The notes: a model not told the origin generated them from the letters alone. A stretch of 53,413 nt of DNA from Gemmatimonadota bacterium (GCA_025358315.1 JANYKA010000084.1:1-53413), one strand, 5' to 3'; counted from the stretch's first letter, positions 18,014 to 26,293 are shown. A program made the numbers and translations.

Positions 18014-18185
18014 TTCCGCTCTCCAGACCGATAGTGTGCAAGCTCCGCCGCCAAAACCCGCATCAACTGCACTTTGCCGTGTGCGGAATCTACCACAAGG
18101 AATGTCCGTATATTTACGAATGGAATCGCGTCCTCACGATCCGTACTCTACGAATCTCACCTTTACCTGAACTTCGGGAACCTCG

Positions 18186-18800
18186 ATGAAATCGACAATT
18201 CGCTTTGCGGCAATTGCCCTGATCTCGTTTGCCAATTATGCATCCGCACAGCAGACAGCAACACAGCCCACCGCGCCAGTGGCTCCCGCTGCTTCGGCTG
18301 CTCCCGCTGCTCCCGCTGCTCCCGCTGCTCCGGCGGTTGGCGAGCAGGCCCCGGAGTTCACAGCCGCTTGGGCCGATGCGTCCGGCACCAAAATCAAACC
18401 GGTGACCCTCTCTGGCCTTCGCGGCAAAGTCGTCGTTCTGGCGTTCTACCCGCTCGACCGTTCTAGTGGCTGCACGATCGAACTCAACAAGTTCCGCGAC
18501 GACTACGCTACACTTTTTGGCGACGGCGTCGTGGCGCTGCCGATTTCCATCGACACACTGGAATCGCACACTAGCTGGGCGAAAGAAGCACACTTTCCTT
18601 TTTCAATGATCGCCGATCCCAAAGGCGAACTCGCCGCCAAGTACGGGTCGTTCCGCCCGGGTGCCAAGTATTTCAACCGTACCATCTTCGTGATCGGCAA
18701 GGACGGAACAATCGCATATGAGTCAATGCGGTTCAATGTGCAGGCACAGGATCAATGGGACAGGCTCGCTCTGGAAATCAAGAAAGCAAAAGGCGCGTGA
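18186..18800 (+). CDS. Exported single-cysteine peroxiredoxin (AhpC/TSA, BCP-like)
   Basis: A 204-aa thioredoxin-fold peroxidase. It begins with a signal peptide (MKSTIRFAAIALISFANYASA, cut before QQ), followed by a low-complexity Ala/Pro linker at residues 29-51 and the peroxiredoxin domain from VGEQAPEFTAAW. The peroxidatic Cys96 lies in FYPLDRSSGCTIEL. There is no second cysteine anywhere in the protein, so it is a 1-Cys enzyme and must be reduced by an outside thiol or partner. It should act in the periplasm, anchored or spaced by the flexible linker. It is transcribed alone between two minus-strand blocks. Confidence 0.88.
   Translation: MKSTIRFAAIALISFANYASAQQTATQPTAPVAPAASAAPAAPAAPAAPAVGEQAPEFTAAWADASGTKIKPVTLSGLRGKVVVLAFYPLDRSSGCTIELNKFRDDYATLFGDGVVALPISIDTLESHTSWAKEAHFPFSMIADPKGELAAKYGSFRPGAKYFNRTIFVIGKDGTIAYESMRFNVQAQDQWDRLALEIKKAKGA
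18282..18335 (+). repeat. Six tandem 9-bp units coding for Ala-Pro-Ala
   Basis: Units of GCTCCCGCT, with one GCTTCGGCT at 18291-18299 and a final GCTCCGGCG, run head to tail in frame with the peroxiredoxin. They encode a (Ala-Pro/Ser-Ala)n linker. Three consecutive identical copies at 18300-18326 suggest expansion by slippage, so linker length may differ between strains. Confidence 0.85.
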
Positions 18801-18855
18801 TTACCGGTTGCGTGCCAGCTGTGCAACTTCTCAGCGATACGAACTGAATTGATTG

Positions 18856-20046
18856 TTACGGCGCCGTACGCTTGGCGCTGTAACTTTTAAGTATCCGTTT
18901 TGCGACGGATGATTTATGTACTTCATCCGGGCCGTCATAGATTCGCGCGCCGCGCTCGTGCGCGTACCACGCTGCCAACGGGGTTTCGTCGGTAAGGCCC
19001 AGCGCTCCATGGACCTGGATGGCCCGATCAAGCACACGGCCAAGGACTCCGGCGACATGGAACTTGATCAACGAGATACGGTCGCGCGCCTGATGCGCAC
19101 CGAGCGTCTCAATCTGTTGGGCAGTGTCGAGCACCAACAGTCGGGCGGCATCAATTTCGGCGCGTGACTCCGCGACCCAAAACTGTATGCCTTGTTGCTT
19201 GGCGAGCGGTTCGCCGGGCGAAAGTTCGCGAGCGACGGCACGCTCGCACATCAAACGGAATGCGCGCTCGCAGATTCCAATCCATCGCATACAATGATGA
19301 ATACGACCGGGGCCAAGCCGCTCCTGCGCCAGCGCGAAACCCGCACCTTCCTCACCAAGCCGATTCGCGATGGGCACCCGAACATTGGTGAAGCGAAGCT
19401 CGGCGTGACTCATCCAGTCGCTTCCCTCGTGGCCCATGGTGCTGATGTTCCGCACGAGCGTGACACCCGGGGTGTTCATCGGCACGATGATTTGACTCGC
19501 ACGCTTGTGGGGAGCGGCCTCGGGATTTGTCACCGCCATGACGATGGCGAAGGACGCGCCATCGGCACTCGACGCAAACCATTTATGCCCATTGATCACA
19601 TAGTCGTTGCCATCGCGCTTCGCGCTCGTCGCCATGTTCACCGGATTCGAACCGGCGAATTCGGGTTCCGTCATCGCGAAGCAGCTCCGGATCTCACCTG
19701 CCGCCAGCGGTACGAGCCACGTGTTTTTCTGTTCCGTGCTGCCGTGGCCGTGGAGCAGTTCGCAGTTTCCGATATCCGGGGCCTGACAGTTAAACAGATA
19801 ATGGCCAATCGGACTTTCGCCGAGGAGTGCGGAAACGTGCGCAAACTCGGTGAGTGGCATCGCCAGGCCGCCGAGTTCCCTGGGGAGGTGCGGGGCCCAC
19901 ATGCCGCGACGTTTGACTTCTTCGCGGACCTTGGCGAGGCGCGGAACCAATTCCCTGAATGAGCTCTGGCCAAGCTCCTTCTCGAGAGGAAAAACAACGG
20001 TGTCAAGAAATGAACGGATATCTGTGAGAAGGTCGTTGATGGTCAC
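18856..20046 (-). CDS. Acyl-CoA dehydrogenase, ACAD10/11-like
   Basis: A 396-aa FAD enzyme that forms trans-2-enoyl-CoA. The domains are in order: an N-terminal helical part (MWAPHLPRELGGLAMPL), the flavin region CFAMTEPEFAGSNPVNM and KWFASSADGA, and the C-terminal bundle IQVHGALGLTDETPLAAWYA. In most acyl-CoA dehydrogenases the catalytic base is Glu in a YEG motif; here the position reads YDGPDEVHKSSVAK, the Asp form seen in ACAD10/11 relatives. Its start overlaps the stop of the upstream SDR by four bases. With the nearby phosphotransferase it may degrade hydroxylated or branched acyl-CoAs. Confidence 0.92.
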   Translation of the reverse strand: MTINDLLTDIRSFLDTVVFPLEKELGQSSFRELVPRLAKVREEVKRRGMWAPHLPRELGGLAMPLTEFAHVSALLGESPIGHYLFNCQAPDIGNCELLHGHGSTEQKNTWLVPLAAGEIRSCFAMTEPEFAGSNPVNMATSAKRDGNDYVINGHKWFASSADGASFAIVMAVTNPEAAPHKRASQIIVPMNTPGVTLVRNISTMGHEGSDWMSHAELRFTNVRVPIANRLGEEGAGFALAQERLGPGRIHHCMRWIGICERAFRLMCERAVARELSPGEPLAKQQGIQFWVAESRAEIDAARLLVLDTAQQIETLGAHQARDRISLIKFHVAGVLGRVLDRAIQVHGALGLTDETPLAAWYAHERGARIYDGPDEVHKSSVAKRILKSYSAKRTAP

Positions 20047-20897
20047 TTCCCCGCCTGTTTGGATCGTTCACTCAGCGCGTCCCAATCTGCTGGGCTCAGC
20101 GCGCTCATCCACGAAAATTGCCCTGCCCCCTTCAACCATTCTCCGCCATCAATCGCAATGTTCTCTCCATTGATGTACGCTGAACCATCACTCAACAAGA
20201 ACGCAGCGAGATTCGCCAATTCCGATTTCTCTCCAACGCGCCCCATCGGAATGCGATCGATGGCCATCTTTTGCAGTCGCACATCCGGCATGAGCCGGTC
20301 CCAGGCACCCGCGGTCGGGAATGGCCCCGGCGCGATGGCATTCATGGTAATACCATACGGCGCCCACTCAACGGCCAATGAGCGCGTCATCGCCAGCACG
20401 CCGGCTTTCGCCGCAGCGCTCGGCACGACGTAAGCGGAACCGGTATTCGTATAGGTGGTGACAATCGAGAGAACTCGTCCTTTGCGCTTCGACGAAATCC
20501 ATTTTTTCCCAAGCGCGAGCGTACAATAGAACGAGCCATGCAACACGATGTTCAGTACGGCGTCCACCGCGCGGTGCGACAGTCGCTCAGTTGGCGACGA
20601 GAAGTTACCAGCCGCGTTGTTCACAAGAGCATCGATCCCGTCAAAATGTTTCCAGACCGTTTCGATCATCTGGTTAACAGCCTCCGGATCACGCACGTCG
20701 CACACCGTGTGAAACACTTCTCCACCGTGTGCGGCCATCATTTCGTCAGCCGCTGTTTTGAGGACAGCCTCTCTCCGGCTCGTGATCGCAACGCGCGCGC
20801 CAAGTTCCAGGAAGCGCTCGGCCATCGCCCTGCCCAATCCGGTGCCACCGCCGGTGATCAGAATGACTTTCGATTTCAGTAAGTCGGGTGCGAACAT
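20043..20897 (-). CDS. SDR oxidoreductase, 2,4-dienoyl-CoA reductase type
   Basis: A 284-aa short-chain dehydrogenase closest to mitochondrial/peroxisomal 2,4-dienoyl-CoA reductases. It has ITGGGTGLGRAMAERF, the family signature NNAAGNFSSP, and SAAAKAGVLAMTRSLAVEW. In this group the classical Tyr of YxxxK is missing at the same place; the sequence reads SAAAK with only the Lys kept. The C-terminal GENIAIDGGEWL is also typical. It would let the neighbouring ACAD and the FadN/FadA pair handle unsaturated chains. Its ATG shares one base with the TAA of the amidohydrolase (TAATG), and its stop overlaps the ACAD start. Confidence 0.88.
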   Translation of the reverse strand: MFAPDLLKSKVILITGGGTGLGRAMAERFLELGARVAITSRREAVLKTAADEMMAAHGGEVFHTVCDVRDPEAVNQMIETVWKHFDGIDALVNNAAGNFSSPTERLSHRAVDAVLNIVLHGSFYCTLALGKKWISSKRKGRVLSIVTTYTNTGSAYVVPSAAAKAGVLAMTRSLAVEWAPYGITMNAIAPGPFPTAGAWDRLMPDVRLQKMAIDRIPMGRVGEKSELANLAAFLLSDGSAYINGENIAIDGGEWLKGAGQFSWMSALSPADWDALSERSKQAGK

Positions 20898-22408
20898 TAC
20901 GGTGAGTTCCTCGCCTTGGCCTTGTCGACAATCGCTTTGACTTCGCGCAGAAGTTGCGGACCGCTGTATGTAATGCCGTCCTTAATCACCCACTCGGAAC
21001 CATTTGTGTGAACTTCCTTTCCGTCTTTCATTCCCGACGTTCCGCCAGCGTAAAGAAACTTCAGATTCTCGAGCGGATTTCCATCCACGACAATCAGATC
21101 GGCAAGCCATCCGGTGCGGATGCGGCCAAGCTTGTCGTCGACGCCGAGTATTTTGGCATTATTGCCGGTGCAATGTTGAATGACCTTGAGCGTCTGGAAG
21201 CCGGCCTCTTGATGCAGCTCCATTTCACGGATGAGCCCGAAACCGTAAAGCTCGTAAATGAACCCGGCATCGTCACCACAGCCGATAAGGCCGCCCTTGC
21301 GTTCAAAGTCGCGTAGCGCGCTCATCCATATTTGGTAGTTCTCCTTCCAATAGACTTCGTCCGTGCTGCTCCAGCCGATGAAGTACGACCCGTGATTGTT
21401 GAGATCGGGCTTAAAGTACCACTCGAGCGACGGGTGCAAATAATCCTTGAACCATGGCTGATTCTGGGCACGCTGAAGGTCCCGGCTCGCCTCGTATATG
21501 TCGAGGGTCGGATCCCACGCCACATTTGCCCGGACCATGGACGTCAACACCGAGTCGAGAAGTTTCGGATCCGCTTCGCGCCAGAGGCGCCCGGCCCAGC
21601 GAAATCGATCGCTTTCATTCTGGTAGTTGTAGCCACTGGGAAAATTCTGACGGCCGTCTGGAATCGCTGCGTCGGGTATACCATACCAATGCTCAATACT
21701 GCGCGTGCCAAACCTTATGTCATCCCACACATTGGTTTCTTCGACGCCAACATGGTGGGCGATCGGAAGACCGACCTTATGCGCTTCGTCTTCCATCGCA
21801 GCCATCAGGTCACGTTCGATGCCGAGAATTTTTATTCCATCGACGCCAAGTTTTTTCAGTTCCTGCACGCGCGCCCGCGCATCCGCCGGTGTGTGGATGT
21901 TCGGACGACCAAACATCGGGTAGGCGTAAATTCGCGGTGCGACGATCTCGCCCCGTGCCGACTTTCCCCGCATCGCGACGATGCCGCTGTCGCTCTCCGG
22001 CCCCACTTCCCGAACCGTAGTGATCCCGTTGGCGAGCCAGAGCTTGAGATTGTAGTCATAGCCGTCGAGCGAGTGACCCGCCCGATTACTCTGCAAATGT
22101 CCGTGTGCGTTGATGAGACCGGGGAGGAGATATTTTCCCGTGCCGTCGATTTCCACCGTGTCAGCGCCATAATGGCGCTGGCCGGGCGCGATGACTTGAC
22201 GCAGATATTGAATGTTGCCGATGACGTTGCCGTCGACGGTGACGTTGGCGGGACCCTTCGCCGGTGTGCCATTGCCGTCGACGATCATCACATTGCGGAT
22301 GACCAAATGTCTGGGGCGGACGCCATGCGTAGGAGCGCCCTGGGCAACGATTGACGTTGCGGCCGCGGCGATCAGTGTCGCTGTGCAAATGACTCGGGAA
22401 CCAAGCAT
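20897..22408 (-). CDS. Exported amidohydrolase family protein
   Basis: A 503-aa metal-dependent hydrolase of the amidohydrolase/imidazolonepropionase-like superfamily. ATG 22408 has GGAG eight bases upstream and opens a signal peptide (MLGSRVICTATLIAAAATSIVA, cut before QG), so the enzyme is exported. Metal-site candidates in order are the H-x-H in LINAHGHLQS, the Lys in DGIKILGI, His in PIAHHVGVEE, His in SIEHWYG and the last Asp in LIGCGDDAGF. The C-terminus returns to the small beta domain (GRIRTGWLADLIVVDGNPL). An exported enzyme coupled by a TAATG overlap to a cytosolic acyl-CoA reductase is an odd pairing. The substrate, perhaps a dipeptide or cyclic amide, is unknown. Confidence 0.87.
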   Translation of the reverse strand: MLGSRVICTATLIAAAATSIVAQGAPTHGVRPRHLVIRNVMIVDGNGTPAKGPANVTVDGNVIGNIQYLRQVIAPGQRHYGADTVEIDGTGKYLLPGLINAHGHLQSNRAGHSLDGYDYNLKLWLANGITTVREVGPESDSGIVAMRGKSARGEIVAPRIYAYPMFGRPNIHTPADARARVQELKKLGVDGIKILGIERDLMAAMEDEAHKVGLPIAHHVGVEETNVWDDIRFGTRSIEHWYGIPDAAIPDGRQNFPSGYNYQNESDRFRWAGRLWREADPKLLDSVLTSMVRANVAWDPTLDIYEASRDLQRAQNQPWFKDYLHPSLEWYFKPDLNNHGSYFIGWSSTDEVYWKENYQIWMSALRDFERKGGLIGCGDDAGFIYELYGFGLIREMELHQEAGFQTLKVIQHCTGNNAKILGVDDKLGRIRTGWLADLIVVDGNPLENLKFLYAGGTSGMKDGKEVHTNGSEWVIKDGITYSGPQLLREVKAIVDKAKARNSP

Positions 22409-22484
22409 GAACTGCTCTCCGGTGGGAAGTGCTTCAGAGAGCAAAGATTAGCAGTTGGGACCGGTGGTCGCCACTCTATAAAGT

Positions 22485-22531
22485 ATCGGCCCGGCGGGTA
22501 TATGCGTTTTCGCACACTTCGCCGGGCCGAT
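22485..22531 (-). terminator. Stem-loop after the YceI gene
   Basis: ATCGGCCCGGCG at 22485-22496 is perfectly complementary to 22520-22531. A smaller TGCG/CGCA hairpin sits in the loop (22503-22514). It starts 18 bases after the YceI stop, and on the minus strand it is followed by ACTTTATAG, a short T-rich run. It likely separates the MarR-dioxygenase-YceI transcript from the amidohydrolase operon. Confidence 0.65.
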
Positions 22532-22548
22532 CCAGAGTCTCAGGTCGC

Positions 22549-23082
22549 TTATGCGGCCACGGCCGGCTTTTCACCTACGGCTTCGACTTCAACGGTTAAC
22601 TTTACATCTTCAGAGATCATGAGTCCACCGGCCTCAATGATCGAGTTATACGTGAGGCCCCAGTCCTTGCGATTGAGTTTGCCACTCACGTTCAACGCCA
22701 TGCGTGGATTGCCCCACGGATCCGTGATTGGTCCGGTAATCTCGCCTTTAAGAGTTACTGGGTGTGTCACGCCATGCATCGAGAGGTTGCCGATGATCGT
22801 TGAGTCAGTTCCGGATTGATCGATTTGCGTCGACGTGAATACAATCGTTGGATTGTTTGCCGCATCAAAGAAGTCTGCCGAGCGAAGGTGGTCGTCACGC
22901 TGTGGCGTGCTGGTATCGATGCTCGCGGTTTCCATCGTGAGTACAGCGGACTTTAGTGTGCCATCCGTGTTGGTCTCACCGGTGCCTTCCATCTTGGTAA
23001 AGCGGCCACGGACGGTCGAGATCATGAGGTGCTTGACCGAAAAATCCGTATGGCTATGTGAGGTGTCCAAATTCCATTTCAT
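22549..23082 (-). CDS. YceI family lipocalin-like protein
   Basis: A 177-aa YceI-type beta-barrel that in known structures binds an isoprenoid (ubiquinone/polyprenyl) chain. It begins MKWNLDTSHSHTDFSVKHLMIS, with VRGRFTKMEGTGE, the central DDHLRSADFFDAANNP and the C-terminal NRKDWGLTYNSIIEAGG all typical of the family. There is no signal peptide, so this copy is cytosolic. It overlaps the end of the dioxygenase gene by 29 bp, with AGGAG ten bases before its ATG. In other bacteria YceI genes also sit beside MarR regulators and quinone-stress genes, which fits a role with quinones or other lipophilic aromatics. Confidence 0.92.
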   Translation of the reverse strand: MKWNLDTSHSHTDFSVKHLMISTVRGRFTKMEGTGETNTDGTLKSAVLTMETASIDTSTPQRDDHLRSADFFDAANNPTIVFTSTQIDQSGTDSTIIGNLSMHGVTHPVTLKGEITGPITDPWGNPRMALNVSGKLNRKDWGLTYNSIIEAGGLMISEDVKLTVEVEAVGEKPAVAA

Positions 23083-24130
23083 GGTTGTGGTGCTCCTGAG
23101 TAGTGGTGCTGAGTGGTAGTGGTATTTGATTCCCCTGCAACGATCCCGCGTTCTCGTCTACCGCGAACCCCGGCCCATCCGTCGCGATCTCCAAGAGTTG
23201 TCCATCCGGCGCACGAAAATAGATACTCGTGAAATACTTTCGATCCATCACGTCACTGACATCGAGCCCCATCGATCGCAGGTGCTCTTGCCAAGTCAAT
23301 TGTTCCGCACTGTCCTTTGCCCGGAACGCCACGTGATGTGTTTGTCCTACCCCATCACGCGATTTAGGATGCCTAGGCGTCCACCCGAACAATGTCCAGC
23401 TCGAGTGTGGCAGCACGCGCGTTCCGTCGTAGTTCGCCCAAAACCAGTGTGCAGTTTCCGGATCGTCCTGATTGATTGACTGTTTGATCAGTGACAAGCC
23501 GAGTGCTTCGTGATAGAAGTCACTCGCCCTATTGATATCATCGGTCATCCCGGTGATATGGTGAATTCCGCTGAGCGACATCTCTGCGGCAATCGTCGGT
23601 ACAGGTTCGGGATACGTGGTCGCATTGATAAATGCTGCGTCCCGCCCGTCAGGGAGCTGGGAGAGATTCGGCATTTGCAACATCGTGCCGAGCTCGCCGA
23701 TGGGCTCATCAAACGCGTACCCGGGGCCTGCGGTAGCAATTTCGAGCACTTGGCCATCCGGGTCGCGAAAGTACAGCGATGTGAAGTATCCGCGCGGCAT
23801 CGGACCGCTGACGTGAATGTCGCGATCGGTGAGATAGCGCTTCCATTTGAGAAGCGTTTCGTACGAAGCCGTTTTCAAAGCGAGGTGGTGCACGCCGCCG
23901 ACGCCATATCGGCCATGCGACCCGCTCGGCCATTCGAAGAACGTGACGAGCGTACCCGGCTCGCCGGCGGTACTGCCAAAATACAGATGCTTGGTGTTCG
24001 GGTCGTCGAAGTTGACCGTATCCTTCACGAGCGAAAGGCCAAGGACGTCCTGGTAGAACGCCTGCGTCCGTTTCGCGTCGGCTGACACGAGTGTGATGTG
24101 ATGAAACCCTAATGTGACCGGTGTGGTCAT
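23054..24130 (-). CDS. Ring-cleaving dioxygenase, VOC superfamily (MhqO/LinE-like)
   Basis: A 358-aa protein with two vicinal-oxygen-chelate modules (about residues 6-135 and 160-312). Metal-ligand positions appear in both halves: His in LGFHHITLVS, His in GVHHLALK and Glu in QVLEIATAGPG; then GIHHITG, THHVAF and QLLEIATDGPG. The family includes the Bacillus MhqA/E/O proteins, induced by hydroquinone and catechol, and acts as an extradiol-type dioxygenase on such compounds. GAGGG lies 3 bases before the ATG. Its promoter carries a palindrome closely related to the one at the upstream marR gene, and the gene overlaps yceI. Confidence 0.92.
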   Translation of the reverse strand: MTTPVTLGFHHITLVSADAKRTQAFYQDVLGLSLVKDTVNFDDPNTKHLYFGSTAGEPGTLVTFFEWPSGSHGRYGVGGVHHLALKTASYETLLKWKRYLTDRDIHVSGPMPRGYFTSLYFRDPDGQVLEIATAGPGYAFDEPIGELGTMLQMPNLSQLPDGRDAAFINATTYPEPVPTIAAEMSLSGIHHITGMTDDINRASDFYHEALGLSLIKQSINQDDPETAHWFWANYDGTRVLPHSSWTLFGWTPRHPKSRDGVGQTHHVAFRAKDSAEQLTWQEHLRSMGLDVSDVMDRKYFTSIYFRAPDGQLLEIATDGPGFAVDENAGSLQGNQIPLPLSTTTQEHHNHEMEFGHLT

Positions 24131-24149
24131 AAACCCTCTACAGGTAAAC

Positions 24150-24165
24150 TTCTCACTACTGAGAT
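24150..24165 (-). promoter_or_regulatory. Predicted MarR operator in the dioxygenase promoter
   Basis: On the minus strand this reads ATCTCAGTAGTGAGAA, a palindrome with four bases between the arms. It matches the marR-proximal site ATCTTACAACTAAGAT in the pattern ATCTYA-N4-TRAGAW. It covers the end of the -10 box and the expected transcription start, the classical position for repression. Confidence 0.65.
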
Positions 24166-24192
24166 ACTAACCTATTAAAAAAAGTCCGTCAA
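24164..24192 (-). promoter_or_regulatory. Sigma-70 type promoter of the dioxygenase-yceI genes
   Basis: The minus strand carries TTGACG (24192-24187) and TAGTAT (24169-24164), separated by exactly 17 bp. Transcription would start near 24157, giving a leader of about 27 bases. The promoter lies just after the marR stop codon, so the dioxygenase can be expressed apart from marR. Confidence 0.65.
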
Positions 24193-24208
24193 GGCCCTGG
24201 TGCCGGCG

Positions 24209-24766
24209 TTAGACGAAATCAGACTCGGTCATCGCCTTTTGGCAGGCCGGCGTCCCTTCGGCCAGCCGCTGCGCCGCAACCCCAAGGGACTTCAGCAACC
24301 GCACCGCCTCTCGCTGTTCCGTCGCGTTGAGTCCACCCATCGCGTTACGAATCGCCGCAGCGTGTACTGGAAAAATCGACCGCATCAGCTGCGTTCCTTG
24401 CTTGGTCAGCGCCGCATACCGGGCTCGCCTGTCGTTTGGACACGCCTGTCGCTCAGCAAAACCGCGCTTTACTAGACGATCAATGAGGAAGGTGACTCCG
24501 CCACTTGAGACCAAAATGCGCTTTTGCAGATCACCCAATAGCAATGGCCCTTTGTGATGCAGAGCCTCGAGAATCCCAAACTCGGCGGGCGTCAGATCGT
24601 GTCGCTCAATATCGGCTTTCGCCACTTCACCTACCGCCCACGCAGCACGTGAGAGTACAACGAACAGTTTAAGTGCTGTTGCCGTTGGAAGATCGGCTGT
24701 CAGCGGTGCACCACCATCGTTGGTGCGCGGCATTTTTTTCGCGGTACTCCGTCTGGCTACTTTCAT
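24209..24766 (-). CDS. MarR family transcriptional regulator
   Basis: A 185-aa (or 174-aa) winged-helix repressor. The DNA-binding region reads LTPAEFGILEALHHKGPLLLGDLQKR, then VSSGGVTFLIDRLVKRGFAERQ (recognition helix) and CPNDRRARYAALTKQG (wing with the conserved D-x-R). This subgroup resembles MhqR-type regulators of quinone and phenol stress. ATG 24766 overlaps its own operator and has no Shine-Dalgarno. An in-frame ATG at 24733 (MPRTND) has GGAG 13 bases upstream and is a reasonable alternative. Palindromes at 24765-24780 and 24150-24165 predict that it represses itself and the dioxygenase-yceI pair until an aromatic or quinone ligand (or cysteine oxidation) releases it. Confidence 0.92.
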   Translation of the reverse strand: MKVARRSTAKKMPRTNDGGAPLTADLPTATALKLFVVLSRAAWAVGEVAKADIERHDLTPAEFGILEALHHKGPLLLGDLQKRILVSSGGVTFLIDRLVKRGFAERQACPNDRRARYAALTKQGTQLMRSIFPVHAAAIRNAMGGLNATEQREAVRLLKSLGVAAQRLAEGTPACQKAMTESDFV

Positions 24767-24780
24767 CTTAGTTGTAAGAT
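24765..24780. promoter_or_regulatory. Predicted MarR autoregulatory operator
   Basis: ATCTTAGTTGTAAGAT is a perfect palindrome with 6-bp arms and a 4-base centre, placed at the first possible start codon of marR. The same pattern recurs in the dioxygenase promoter 600 bp downstream. Two matched copies at exactly the two promoters of this cluster are unlikely by chance. Confidence 0.65.
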
Positions 24781-24865
24781 ACCTGATTTGTTGTCATTGT
24801 GGTACTGCCATATCGCATGCCTGCGGCCGTACTTCCAAAATCGATGATGCGGCGGCGCACAATCC

Positions 24866-26116
24866 TCAGCCGACCAGACAGTCCGGAGTGAGGTCGAGAA
24901 GCGAGGTGCAACCAGCTAATCCCACCGTCAGGTCAAACTCGGCAATCACGTTCCGGATCACTTCGCGCACACCGGTCTCACCGGCGACCGCGAGGCCGTA
25001 AGCGTATGGCCGGCCCAGCAATACGGCGTTCGCACCAAGCGCCATCGCCTTGAATACGTCGGCGCCTGAACGTATGCCAGAGTCGAAGAGTATTGGCATC
25101 TTTCCGCCAACCGCAGCGATGATTGGCGGCATCGCATCAAGGGAGCCAACCGCACCATCGATTTGCCGGCCACCGTGATTGGAAACGACAATGCCGTTGA
25201 CGCCGTGGTCCAGTGCGCGCCTCGCATCGTCCGCGCGTTGAATCCCCTTAAGAATAATTGGCAACTTGGTGACGTCTCTTAAAAACGCCAAGTCGCTCCA
25301 GGCAAGCGACGGACGCGAGAACGTGGCGCTGAAGCGTTGCACGGCGCGTCGCATCTCCCGCAAGGAAAGACCAGCCGCCGCGCCATGACGGCGCAACTCC
25401 AAGATCGCGGCGATTGTTTTGAGTGTTATCCGCGGCCGTACCGCTGGCGCGGGGAGCGTTTCCTGCAACAACGAGCGGAACACCGGATCACTGGTATACT
25501 GCGCAATTCCGCGCCCGAACAAAAATGGCAGCGACCCCAAATCGAGATCCCGCGTACGCCAACCGAACATTGTCGTATCGAGCGTCAGGACGATCGCAGT
25601 GCAACCGCACCGTTCCGCCCGCTCAACAAAACTGGCGACCACGTCGTTCGACGTATTCCAGTACAACTGATACCACCGCGGCGAGTCACCGAGTTCGCGG
25701 GCACACCGCTCCATTGGAATTGACGCCTGACTGGACAGGATCATCGGCACTCCGGTCGCGCGAGCGGCGCGCGCGACAGCGAGGTCGGCGTCGGCATGCA
25801 TCATCTCCAGTACGCCCACCGGTGCGAGCAGTACTGGTGAATGGAGTTGTGTGCCGAACAAGGAGAGAGAGAGATCGCGATGCGAAACGTCCCGAAACAT
25901 CTGCGGAACAATTCGGCGACGATCGAACGCCTCGCGATTTGCGCGCATAGTGGCACCAACGCCCGCACCACCGGCGATATACGCCCAAGCCCGTGGCGAA
26001 AGTATCTGTTTGGCGCGGCGTTCGAGCTCGTCGAAGCCGGTGGGCACCGCAGGACAGTCGCCGCCGATGCCTTTGAGAAAAATTTCTGTTTCGCGATTAC
26101 GGCCGGGATCGGTCAT
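24866..26116 (-). CDS. FMN-dependent alpha-hydroxy-acid dehydrogenase/oxidase (LldD family)
   Basis: A 416-aa TIM-barrel flavoprotein that oxidises L-2-hydroxyacids such as lactate to ketoacids. It shows YIAGGAGVGATMRANREAFDR at the N-terminus, VLLAPVGVLEMMHADADLA, LSSQASIPME, PIILKGIQRADDA (active-site Lys), the catalytic His with Arg in IVVSNHGGRQIDGA, and the phosphate-binding FDSGIRSGADVFKAMALGA. ATG 26116 gives the usual N-terminus (GRNRETEIFLKGIGGDCP). A TTG at 26152 would add 12 residues without homology. It has no membrane helix. Substrate could be lactate, glycolate or a longer hydroxyacid. Confidence 0.9.
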   Translation of the reverse strand: MTDPGRNRETEIFLKGIGGDCPAVPTGFDELERRAKQILSPRAWAYIAGGAGVGATMRANREAFDRRRIVPQMFRDVSHRDLSLSLFGTQLHSPVLLAPVGVLEMMHADADLAVARAARATGVPMILSSQASIPMERCARELGDSPRWYQLYWNTSNDVVASFVERAERCGCTAIVLTLDTTMFGWRTRDLDLGSLPFLFGRGIAQYTSDPVFRSLLQETLPAPAVRPRITLKTIAAILELRRHGAAAGLSLREMRRAVQRFSATFSRPSLAWSDLAFLRDVTKLPIILKGIQRADDARRALDHGVNGIVVSNHGGRQIDGAVGSLDAMPPIIAAVGGKMPILFDSGIRSGADVFKAMALGANAVLLGRPYAYGLAVAGETGVREVIRNVIAEFDLTVGLAGCTSLLDLTPDCLVG

Positions 26117-26229
26117 GCAGACAATCTGTCGATCTTTACCCTTCGCCGCCAAGCGGCCCTGTTACTCCGTCCGCGTGGTCCCGACGGATACCGTCTTGGA
26201 CAATGTGTTACGGGGTTGCTTGCCGGACG

Positions 26230-26259
26230 TTGGGCAGAGGACGACATTCGAGGTACAAT
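26230..26259 (+). promoter_or_regulatory. Possible promoter of the GH20 gene
   Basis: TTGGGC at 26230-26235 and TACAAT at 26254-26259 are 18 bp apart, 34 bases before the ATG. The match is fair but not strong, and the region also contains ATATAA near 26269. Confidence 0.35.
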
Positions 26260-26293
26260 CCGGGCGCTCATATAACTTCGTCACAAACGAGCC

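Noticed and set aside
21332-22354. 340-codon open frame on the plus strand opposite the amidohydrolase
   Set aside because: The opposite strand encodes clear amidohydrolase motifs and a signal peptide; this frame shows no protein family pattern.
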